Shown here piece after piece: positions 9,662 to 16,790 of a stretch of 64,000 bases of DNA. The stretch is from Candidatus Obscuribacterales bacterium (GTDB lineage Bacteria > Cyanobacteriota > Vampirovibrionia > Obscuribacterales > Obscuribacteraceae), in assembly GCA_019747875.1 (NCBI GenBank), contig JAIEQI010000024.1, positions 40,430 to 104,429 on the forward strand. The letters run 5' to 3'. The translations under genes and the position numbers were made by a program. The notes below the pieces were generated by a model, which saw only the letters and a program-made list of their open reading frames with translations, did no database searches and was not told the DNA's origin. The first letter of the stretch is position 1; every line of letters starts with the position of its first letter.

Positions 9662-12493
9662 TTAGTGCGGCAATTTCTTGGCTTCCGCTTCCAATTGTTC
9701 GGCTTCCTTATCGCGGCGCATTTTTCGCAGTATTGATGCGTAATTATTGAATGTGACAATTCGCAGTGCCGCATTCTTTATTGCATTCTGAAGTCCCATC
9801 GCTTTCTTCAGGACGGATTCGGCATCCTTTTCTTTGCCCTTCTGAGCAAGGTCCAGTGCGTAGTCGTTGTACGCCTTGCTCAAAGTTTCCTTGGCGCTTT
9901 CATTGGAAGGATCCGACTTCAGCACGGCCTCCAATTTCTCAATTGCTTGCGAATAGGCGTGCGATTCAACAAGTCGCGCCCCCTCATTAACGGGATCGCT
10001 GGCGCGCCCTTCTCCAGGCTTCTTGCCCATTGCAATATGCACATCAGGAGAGTAAAGCCTGCGAATAGTTCCCATGTCTCGCGGTGAAATCGTAATCTTC
10101 GAGTCAACCGCCGGCATGGTACAGAACATGATGTCGGAAGGATCAGGGCTGTGTCCAATCAAACCGAGTCCATGTCCTATTTCGTGCAGGCAGACCGCTT
10201 TAACTTGGTTTTGGCTCAGCGGCGAGTCTGGCGTCGGATCGGCAGTGAGAATCACAATCTTCACGTGCTCGATACCGTTATTGTTGGATTGGATTTGAGC
10301 CTCGCCACCTTCAGCCGGTGAACTCACTTTTGAATAATCGTTAGTCCAAATGCATTCGATGTCCGCGCCTTCCGGCTTGCTGACGAAATCGAACTTTACC
10401 TTGTCCTGCGATGCGATCGTCCAGTTGTTGAATGCATCGGTCATTATGCCCTGGTATTCGGTCTTATATCCCGGCACCTTATTACCGTTGCCGATGTAAA
10501 CCTTGATTGGGCTATGGCTTGGGTTCCACTTTGTCGTGCCACCAGATGTAGTGTAGGCAAAGTAATCGTTCTTTGTATTCTCGTGCACCACAGCCAGTGA
10601 CTTCTCGACTGACTGTTGCTCGTTCACCTCTTCCTCCAGATGCTTCACGAGCTCCGTTGCCTTAGAAGCAAGATTGTCGGACGGGAATCGGCGCAGATAT
10701 TCTCTATAGGTCTCTACGCAGTCTTTCAATCGGCCAGATGTCTGAAAACTGCTCGCCAAATTCACCCAAGGCGCCGAACGCGAGGGATCGAGCGCGATTG
10801 CAGTCTTCAGGTGATCAATAGCCTCATCGGTGCGGCCCAAGCGAGCCAGAGCAAGACCAATATTCGTGTGCGCAGAAGGCAATTCGGGGAATATATCGAG
10901 CGCCTTAGTGAGAACGTCGGCAGCCATCTTATATTTTTCCTGGCGCATCATTTCGTAAGCTTCCGTCGCAAGGAGCAGAGCTTTGTATTCCTCGGCAGTA
11001 ATCAACTTGCCATCAGCAAGATAGCGAACTTTGCCATACTGTTTGTCTTGTCCGGTGTTTTTCTTGATTACACGATCGGTTTGCCATGGCTTAGGTTCTC
11101 CAGAGCTGCCCGTTTGTGGTTGACTAGATTGAGGAATCACCGGGGTGGTGCTTCCAATTTTGGCGGTTGCCAGTTTCGGGGGATCCGTATTGACCGGCGG
11201 TTCCTCCTCCGTGCCTCTCACATAGGAGCGACCAAGCGGACTTGACTCAGTTCCCATTGCCAGTTGCGGGGTCGTCGGATTAGCCGGCGTCTTGTCCCTG
11301 GAGCCAGATGAACTAGCAGGTGATTTTGGTGTCACCGGATTCGCCGGGGTAGCTTTATGCGTTGCTTTTGGATTTGCTGGTGATTTTGTGCTAGCACCAT
11401 CTCCGGTAGCAATAGGATTTGATGGAGTTTTTGGAGCTTTGTCTTCCTCACCTGGGTTTACTGGCGATTTCGGTGTTCTCACCTGTGTGACTGGATTGGC
11501 AGGCGATTTCGGAGTGACTGGATTTGCTGGCGACTTAGGCGTTTTATCTATCGCATTTGCAGGCGACCTCTCCTCGCCCTGTTCCGTCGGAATCGGATTT
11601 GCTGGACTACGTGGGGTTACAATCGGCGTTCCAACAGGCTTAATCGGAGTCGGCGTCATGTTTACAGGACCGAACGCCACCTTAGTTTCGACATCCGGAC
11701 TTCCTTGTTCTGAATCGCCAAGAATCTTGCCTGAGGTTTTCCGCTCGACAATGCGCAAATTATCCTTAGCCGCATCGATCGCAATTGAAGAATCGGAATT
11801 CTTCTTCAAATAATCAACGGCTTTTTCAGCATAACCTTTCGCTTCCGAATACTTGCCCTCGGCACCAAGAGTAGTGGCAAGCAAGTTCAGGTGATCACCA
11901 TAGCGAGGGTTACTTCCACCCTGAGCGCCTTCAATATCCACCAATTGCTTGTAATACTGTTCAGCCTGTGCCAGATTATTCTTCATGGACGCATAAGTGC
12001 CCATGGCAGGGAGAATGCTGATCAGTCGCGGATCCGTTGCGCCATATTTTTTGCGCCATAACTCTTCAACCCGCTTGAGATAGATCTCCGCAGCCAGGTG
12101 ATCGCCCAAATACTGGCAGCACATCGCAATTCCATAGAGTGAGTTGCCAGCTTCGTTCGATTCCGGACCGAGCAATTTCTGTTGGACGTTCAGCGCGCGC
12201 TCATAATACTGCTTCGCCAGTGTGTAGTTTTGAAGACGAACGTTCAATTGCCCCATTAGATAATAGGTTTCGCCAAGCCGCACATCGTTGTCTTTGAACT
12301 TACGCGTGTCCTCCATCGCCAGATTCAGATCAGACTCTGCTTGTGCGAAGTTACCGAAGTTCAAGGAGTCACGAGCAGAAGCAATATGCTGCTCCCACGG
12401 ACCGCCACCTTTTGCCAACACCGATGGCGACTGACACAGCATCAAAACAACTGCTAATGCAATTATGCGTTCCGAGCGGTTATGTTCTGACAC
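9662..12493 (-). CDS. Secreted TPR / proline-repeat / matrixin-like metalloprotease
   Basis: A 943-residue protein with a signal peptide (hydrophobic about 10-27, cleavage near VLA-KG). TPR repeats fill about 30-240. A disordered linker (about 280-430) has roughly ten SPANP/TPKSPANP-type units. A second TPR block follows (about 500-620), then a metzincin-like domain with HEIGHGLGLIGHS near residue 768 and a nearby 'DIMF' methionine, matching HExxHxxGxxH plus Met-turn of matrixins. The C-terminus (about 820-940) has TPR-like helices again. It is likely a periplasmic or exported protease on a protein-interaction scaffold. The start is GTG with a strong AAGGAGG six bases upstream. It lies 17 bases after rpiB and is co-transcribed with it. 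Confidence 0.8.
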   Translation of the reverse strand: MSEHNRSERIIALAVVLMLCQSPSVLAKGGGPWEQHIASARDSLNFGNFAQAESDLNLAMEDTRKFKDNDVRLGETYYLMGQLNVRLQNYTLAKQYYERALNVQQKLLGPESNEAGNSLYGIAMCCQYLGDHLAAEIYLKRVEELWRKKYGATDPRLISILPAMGTYASMKNNLAQAEQYYKQLVDIEGAQGGSNPRYGDHLNLLATTLGAEGKYSEAKGYAEKAVDYLKKNSDSSIAIDAAKDNLRIVERKTSGKILGDSEQGSPDVETKVAFGPVNMTPTPIKPVGTPIVTPRSPANPIPTEQGEERSPANAIDKTPKSPANPVTPKSPANPVTQVRTPKSPVNPGEEDKAPKTPSNPIATGDGASTKSPANPKATHKATPANPVTPKSPASSSGSRDKTPANPTTPQLAMGTESSPLGRSYVRGTEEEPPVNTDPPKLATAKIGSTTPVIPQSSQPQTGSSGEPKPWQTDRVIKKNTGQDKQYGKVRYLADGKLITAEEYKALLLATEAYEMMRQEKYKMAADVLTKALDIFPELPSAHTNIGLALARLGRTDEAIDHLKTAIALDPSRSAPWVNLASSFQTSGRLKDCVETYREYLRRFPSDNLASKATELVKHLEEEVNEQQSVEKSLAVVHENTKNDYFAYTTSGGTTKWNPSHSPIKVYIGNGNKVPGYKTEYQGIMTDAFNNWTIASQDKVKFDFVSKPEGADIECIWTNDYSKVSSPAEGGEAQIQSNNNGIEHVKIVILTADPTPDSPLSQNQVKAVCLHEIGHGLGLIGHSPDPSDIMFCTMPAVDSKITISPRDMGTIRRLYSPDVHIAMGKKPGEGRASDPVNEGARLVESHAYSQAIEKLEAVLKSDPSNESAKETLSKAYNDYALDLAQKGKEKDAESVLKKAMGLQNAIKNAALRIVTFNNYASILRKMRRDKEAEQLEAEAKKLPH

Positions 12494-12510
12494 CTTGAAC
12501 CTCCTTGGTC

Positions 12511-12975
12511 TTATGTCTTTGAACTATATTTGCTTTCGATATCGAGGACTTTGTTCAATCTGCGTTGATGGCGCTCCAATCCGGTGAAGCGAGCATTCAA
12601 GAAACTGTCGAGAACTTCGAAAGCCAGATTGCTGCCAATAACCCTAGCACCCATACAAAGCACATTGGTGTCATCGTCTTCACGTCCCTGGTGAGCGGAG
12701 AAGGTGTCATGGCACAACCCTGCGCGCACGCCGCGGACCTTATTTGCCGCCACACACGCGCCAACACCGCTACCGCAGATAATAACGCCAACATCCGCCT
12801 TACCGGAAGTCACCGCCTCACCTACTGCAAGCGCGTAATCAGGATAGTCGACTGCTGCTTCGCTATTGGTTCCCAGATCTATCACCTCATGTCCTTTCTT
12901 CTTTAGATACTCGGCAATTTGAACTTTTAGGGGGTACCCGGCGTGGTCAGCGCCAAGTGCAATTTTTTCAAGCAT
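12511..12975 (-). CDS. rpiB: Ribose-5-phosphate isomerase B
   Basis: A 154-residue RpiB/LacAB family isomerase that interconverts ribose 5-phosphate and ribulose 5-phosphate in the pentose phosphate pathway. Family motifs: IALGADHAGYPLK at the start, DLGTN, VDYPDYA, then ICGSGVGACVAANKVRGVRA with the catalytic Cys and the anion hole, CHDTFSAHQGREDDDTNVLCMG, and a late RHQRRL. The frame extends ten codons upstream, but AGGAG lies six bases before the ATG at 12975 and the family begins at that point. It is divergent from the Ser/Thr kinase gene and heads the operon that continues into the TPR-matrixin gene. Confidence 0.93.
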   Translation of the reverse strand: MLEKIALGADHAGYPLKVQIAEYLKKKGHEVIDLGTNSEAAVDYPDYALAVGEAVTSGKADVGVIICGSGVGACVAANKVRGVRAGLCHDTFSAHQGREDDDTNVLCMGARVIGSNLAFEVLDSFLNARFTGLERHQRRLNKVLDIESKYSSKT

Positions 12976-13085
12976 TTCCAGCTCCTGCAGAGGGATAGAT
13001 CGCATTCATTATAACGTTGCTATACTGTTAAGAACTCGAAGGGCTTGGCTTCTTGCAAGGTAGCATAAGCGCAAATAGGGCGCCA

Positions 13086-14219
13086 ATGACGGCCCCGGGA
13101 CAGAAAGACGACCCTATGAAGACACAGGGGATATTACAAAACCGTTATAGGCTAGAAAGCGTTCTTGGACAGGGCGGTATGGGAACCGTTTACCTGGCCA
13201 AGGATATGCGCCTTGATGACCGCCTCTGTGTTGTAAAGGAGCTGCGGGACGACTTTTACCGCGACGAAGATAAGCAGCGGGCGTTAACCTTCTTTGACAG
13301 AGAGGCACGAACTCTTGCCCGACTAAAGCATGGAAACATCGTCGCGGTTAGCGACTACTTCAGTGAAGATGGCAAGTATTTCCTGGTAATGGAGTATGTG
13401 GACGGTGAAAATCTCCACAACATCATGCAAAAGAGAGAGGGGCAACCTTTCGAGGAGAATCAAGTAGTCTCGTGGTCAATCCAAATTTGCGAGGTTTTGT
13501 CTTATCTACACGCCCAAATGCCTCCGGTCATTTATAGGGACTTGAAACCGAGCAATATAATGATCAACACCGAAGGGCAGCTCAAGCTCGTCGACTTCGG
13601 TATCGCTCGCAAAGTGGAATCAGACGACGACAATACCCGAGTCGTTTCAGCCGGCTATTCGCCGCCAGAGCAGTACTGGGGCGGAGCGACCGTGCAATCC
13701 GATATTTACTCGCTCGGCGCGACTATGTACTTCTTGCTCACCGGCAAGGATCCCGAACCGTTAAAGGCTTGCTCGCCGAGAGAACTGAACGAAGACGTCA
13801 CGGATTCCGTTGATGAAATAGTCGCGAAATGTATGTCGCAGGATATAAATCTGCGCTACGCCAATGCATTAGAGCTGAGAGAGGAACTTCTCCATCAAGA
13901 TTACGAAGAAGAACCGGACAACGTTAAAAGCTGGTTCACGCGCAATGTCGCGGCTGTGCTTTTCATTGTGGCTGTTGCACTTGTCTTTATCGGCTGGGAA
14001 CCAATCGTAAACAGCTTCAAATCTGAACCGAAAAAAGTATCGACGAACCCACTTTCATCAGTGAAAGCGCCCGATGATCCGACTTATGCAGATCCACTTC
14101 TCGGCGGCGCAGCGCCACAAAAAAACTTCGCGATTCAAATCACAGACGAACGTAGCCTAACGGATCCAACGGCGCGCCCACCCGAGTCAAACAACAAGGG
14201 CGGCTTCAAACTGTTCTAG
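13086..14219 (+). CDS. Membrane-anchored eukaryote-like Ser/Thr protein kinase
   Basis: About 377 residues. The kinase domain starts with LESVLGQGGMGTVYLA (P-loop), has VVKEL with the ATP-binding Lys, the catalytic loop VIYRDLKPSNIMI (Tyr replaces the usual His of HRD, as in many PPEQY bacterial kinases), DFGIAR and SAGYSPPEQYWGG. After the kinase domain there is a juxtamembrane stretch, one hydrophobic helix (VAAVLFIVAVALVFIGW) and a 90-residue proline/asparagine-rich tail probably outside. No PASTA or other sensor domain is seen. Start choice is uncertain: TTG 13053, ATG 13086 (AGGGC nearby) and ATG 13116 are all in frame. It is divergent from rpiB. Confidence 0.88.
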   Translation: MTAPGQKDDPMKTQGILQNRYRLESVLGQGGMGTVYLAKDMRLDDRLCVVKELRDDFYRDEDKQRALTFFDREARTLARLKHGNIVAVSDYFSEDGKYFLVMEYVDGENLHNIMQKREGQPFEENQVVSWSIQICEVLSYLHAQMPPVIYRDLKPSNIMINTEGQLKLVDFGIARKVESDDDNTRVVSAGYSPPEQYWGGATVQSDIYSLGATMYFLLTGKDPEPLKACSPRELNEDVTDSVDEIVAKCMSQDINLRYANALELREELLHQDYEEEPDNVKSWFTRNVAAVLFIVAVALVFIGWEPIVNSFKSEPKKVSTNPLSSVKAPDDPTYADPLLGGAAPQKNFAIQITDERSLTDPTARPPESNNKGGFKLF

Positions 14220-14238
14220 GATCGCTAATTGCTGCTAA

Positions 14239-14577
14239 GTATGGAGCGCGGACATCTTGTCCGCCCATAAGCGCGAAGCGCGTTGCAGCTTAAAAAGCCA
14301 TCCAAGCTTTAGATCCTACTGCTTTGGAATGAGCGGACGGGACGTCCGCAAGCCATACTTATGGGCGGACAAGATGATACTGCTGGCAATCTCATCTCAG
14401 CTTCGTCTAGTGCAGATTTTTGCAGCTATTATGGAGCGCGGACGTCCCGTCCGCCCATAAGCGCGAAGCGCGTGGCAGCTACGCATTCGGAGTTTCGCAA
14501 GAGGTAGAGTCTCCCTAAAGCTGTAGCGTAGATAGTAGAATTTGCATATGGGCGGACGGGACGTCCGCGCTCCATAC
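14239..14577. repeat. Cluster of four REP-like palindromic repeats
   Basis: Copies in both orientations fill this kinase-uppP gap: 14239-14290 (forward, core with CATCTTG variant), about 14333-14375 (two partial cores), 14429-14480 (forward, full) and 14546-14577 (reverse). The full unit reads TATGGAGC, then GCGGACG-loop-CGTCCGC, then CCATA, followed in forward copies by a GCGCGAAGCGCG hairpin and a GCAGCT end. Other copies are at 15620, 29985, 34822 and inside the methyltransferase gene. The cluster may also act as a transcription terminator between the convergent flanking genes. Confidence 0.85.
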
Positions 14578-14593
14578 TATGATGTTCGCTGTC

Positions 14594-15442
14594 CTATTGA
14601 ATCACACCTGAAAGTGAAAGTGCGATCACTGCGGCGCCAAAAACGAGCCGGTAGATAACGAACACCCAGGTTGAATGTGTTCCTAGAAACTTGAGCATCC
14701 ACCAGATTGCCGCATAACTAACGGCTGTTGAAACAAGCAATCCGACAAGCAAACTCGTAATGCCTTCATTGCTCAGTCCATGCTCAACCATGTGTTTGAG
14801 TTCAAGAAGACCGCTCAAAACAATTGCAGGAATTCCCAGTAAGAAACTGAAGCGCGCAGCTTCCTCGCGCTTGTAGTTCAGGAACAGTGCAATCGTCAAT
14901 GTAGAACCACTACGCGAGCAGCCTGGAATTAGCGCCATAGCTTGCCCAAGCCCGACGAGGAATCCATCCTTCCCGGAAACGTCTTCAATACTGCGTGTTC
15001 GTTTCGCAAGTTTCTCAGCCAGCAACAGCAACAATCCCATAAAAATTGAGGCACCACCAATTACGGGCAGCGCACGCAAGGGACTAGTATCGGATTCCAG
15101 AACCGGCTTAAGCAGCAGCCCGAGCACGCAAATCGGAATCGTTCCTACAATAATCGCGCCCGCCATTCGAAAATCTTTGCTTGCATAGTCTTTTTCTTGA
15201 ATTGCCTTAAAGGCACCGGTGGCAATACCAAGTAAATCCTTGAAGAAATACGTTAGTACAGCAATGACAGATCCCAATTGAATAACTGCGGAATACGCAA
15301 CTCCCGGATCCTGCCAATGCAGAAAGGCTGGCACTACTCGCAAATGGGCAGTACTGGAAATTGGCAGGAACTCACTTGCTCCTTGCACGATTCCGAGTAC
15401 TACTGCTTCTAAAATCGATACAGAATTTCCAGCCATAGCCAT
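14594..15442 (-). CDS. uppP: Undecaprenyl-diphosphatase (UppP/BacA)
   Basis: A 282-residue polytopic membrane enzyme that dephosphorylates undecaprenyl diphosphate to recycle the lipid carrier of peptidoglycan synthesis. The two active-site motifs are present: GIVQGASEFLPISSTAHL near residue 18 and LIPGCSRSGSTLTIALF near residue 175. Seven or eight hydrophobic helices are spread over the full length, which matches the family size. Overproduction of this enzyme gives bacitracin tolerance in other bacteria. The chosen ATG has AGGATA upstream; a second ATG two codons on is equally possible. The REP cluster lies at its 3' end. Confidence 0.93.
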   Translation of the reverse strand: MAMAGNSVSILEAVVLGIVQGASEFLPISSTAHLRVVPAFLHWQDPGVAYSAVIQLGSVIAVLTYFFKDLLGIATGAFKAIQEKDYASKDFRMAGAIIVGTIPICVLGLLLKPVLESDTSPLRALPVIGGASIFMGLLLLLAEKLAKRTRSIEDVSGKDGFLVGLGQAMALIPGCSRSGSTLTIALFLNYKREEAARFSFLLGIPAIVLSGLLELKHMVEHGLSNEGITSLLVGLLVSTAVSYAAIWWMLKFLGTHSTWVFVIYRLVFGAAVIALSLSGVIQ

Positions 15443-15619
15443 GCACTATATCCTATTAATTAGTAAAACAATAGATAACCATATCTCTGACTAACACGCG
15501 CTGGATTCAGTTCCAAAATTTTTTGGTTGTCGAGCACAATGTCCGCGTGCTGATTATCTCATTTGTTCCAACGAAATTGGGGAGAAACAGTCTCAAGTAG
15601 TACGGAGCCCCGCACTTTG

Positions 15620-15640
15620 TATGGAGCGCAGATGCTTGCT
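15620..15640 (+). repeat. Partial copy of the REP-like repeat
   Basis: TATGGAGCGCAGATGCTTGC resembles the left end of the dispersed palindrome with a decayed core. It ends just before the 3' end of rsmI. Confidence 0.45.
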
Positions 15641-15648
15641 GAAAGGAA

Positions 15649-16506
15649 TCACTCATCCGTAGTTTCGGATTCTTTCAAATGCTTTGCTTCTAAGCCTAAT
15701 CTATATATTTCAGATGACGGCCACCCGCTATCCTTAGCAAGAACCGCGGCAGCTTCTTTCAGCCTGGCTCCTGAGGACTGCAGCTCCGCTAGCTTGGAGC
15801 GCAATTCTTCTTCGCTCATCTTTCCTTTAATAGATGAACAACCCTCGACCACCAAGACCGCTTCGCCCTTAAGTTCTCGCTCCTTCGAGATCGAAAGAAT
15901 ATCGCTTAGACTTCCTCTAATATATTCCTCGAACTTCTTACTTAACTCGCGCGCCAGACATGCCTGCCGATCGCCGAAGACTGCGATCATTTCTGGCAAT
16001 ATCTTACTCATATCTTTTATAGGAAGAAAAAATAGCAGCGTGCGATCATCATCGGAGATTTTCTCCAGTCTCGCTTTGCGAGTACCTGTTTTTTCAGGCA
16101 GAAAGCCCTCGAAGGAGAAACGCTCACTCGGCAACCCGCTTCCTACAAGAGCCATAAGAGGCGCAGACGCCCCTGGGATAGCAATGATCTGCATACCCAA
16201 TTCAATCGCGCGCCGGGCAAATTTATACCCGGGATCGGATATCAGTGGTGTACCAGCATCAGATATCAACGCGATACTTGATCCTTCATGCGCCCACTTC
16301 TGCAGCTCTGCAAGCCGAGCTTCCTCATTGAAGTCATGACAGCTGATCAATGTCTTGCTAACACCGATGTGGCTGAGCAATTTGATCGATACACGAGTAT
16401 CTTCAGCAAATATCGCATCGACCTCATTCAAGATGCGAATTACTCGGGCCGATATGTCTTCGAGGTTACCGATCGGTGTCGCAACTATATACAACTTGCC
16501 AGCCAC
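15649..16506 (-). CDS. rsmI: 16S rRNA (cytidine-1402-2'-O)-methyltransferase
   Basis: A 285-residue tetrapyrrole-methylase-fold enzyme that methylates the ribose of C1402 in the ribosomal P site. Motifs: LYIVATPIGNLEDIS at the N-terminus, FAEDTRVS, SCHDFNEE, ALISDAGTPLISDPGY and IPGASAPLMAL, all characteristic of RsmI. One deviation is seen after the EGFLPEKTGTRKARL stretch: the usual 'YESPHRL' segment is replaced by FFLPIKDMSK. The C-terminal third is standard length. It starts with ATG at 16506 and lies about 280 bases from the divergent methyltransferase gene. Confidence 0.92.
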   Translation of the reverse strand: MAGKLYIVATPIGNLEDISARVIRILNEVDAIFAEDTRVSIKLLSHIGVSKTLISCHDFNEEARLAELQKWAHEGSSIALISDAGTPLISDPGYKFARRAIELGMQIIAIPGASAPLMALVGSGLPSERFSFEGFLPEKTGTRKARLEKISDDDRTLLFFLPIKDMSKILPEMIAVFGDRQACLARELSKKFEEYIRGSLSDILSISKERELKGEAVLVVEGCSSIKGKMSEEELRSKLAELQSSGARLKEAAAVLAKDSGWPSSEIYRLGLEAKHLKESETTDE

Positions 16507-16616
16507 AACACTACCCCATATTAATTACAATCCGTCGCCTAAAAGGCTGCCATTAGGCAAGATTGGGAGCTTAGCACAGAGTAAGATTAAACGCACCTTC
16601 TCTTAGCAACCCATAC

Positions 16617-16637
16617 TTATCTACAGGCTTATCTACA
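16617..16637 (+). promoter_or_regulatory. Two direct TTATCTACA boxes (DnaA-box-like)
   Basis: TTATCTACA occurs at 16617-16625 and 16629-16637, twelve bases apart in direct orientation, one mismatch from the DnaA box TTATCCACA. They sit in the rsmI-methyltransferase intergenic region. A role in DnaA binding is a guess; no origin features (AT-rich unwinding element with box cluster, dnaA or dnaN) are seen nearby. Confidence 0.3.
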
Positions 16638-16747
16638 GCTGTAGATATTTTAATCGCATGAGTCGGCAAAACATCTTGCAAAAAAAATAGATTGCTTCTC
16701 TCGACCGCTAAATTTGAGAAAACACTTTTGTGGTTTTCTCATCTGTT

Positions 16748-16762
16748 GTAAGATTGGCTTAC
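16748..16762. promoter_or_regulatory. Inverted repeat upstream of the methyltransferase gene
   Basis: GTAAG-ATTGG-CTTAC is a perfect 5-bp inverted repeat with a 5-base spacer ending 28 bases before the ATG. A near copy, CTAAG-ATTGG-CTTAC, occurs at 30426-30440. It could be an operator; nothing else supports this. Confidence 0.3.
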
Positions 16763-16790
16763 TAAGCCGATTCAGGATGTTCAAATCTCG

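Noticed and set aside
11292..11813. 173-codon plus-strand frame rich in Gly, Phe and Val
   Set aside because: It is the antisense reading of the SPANP-coding repeats of the TPR-matrixin gene.
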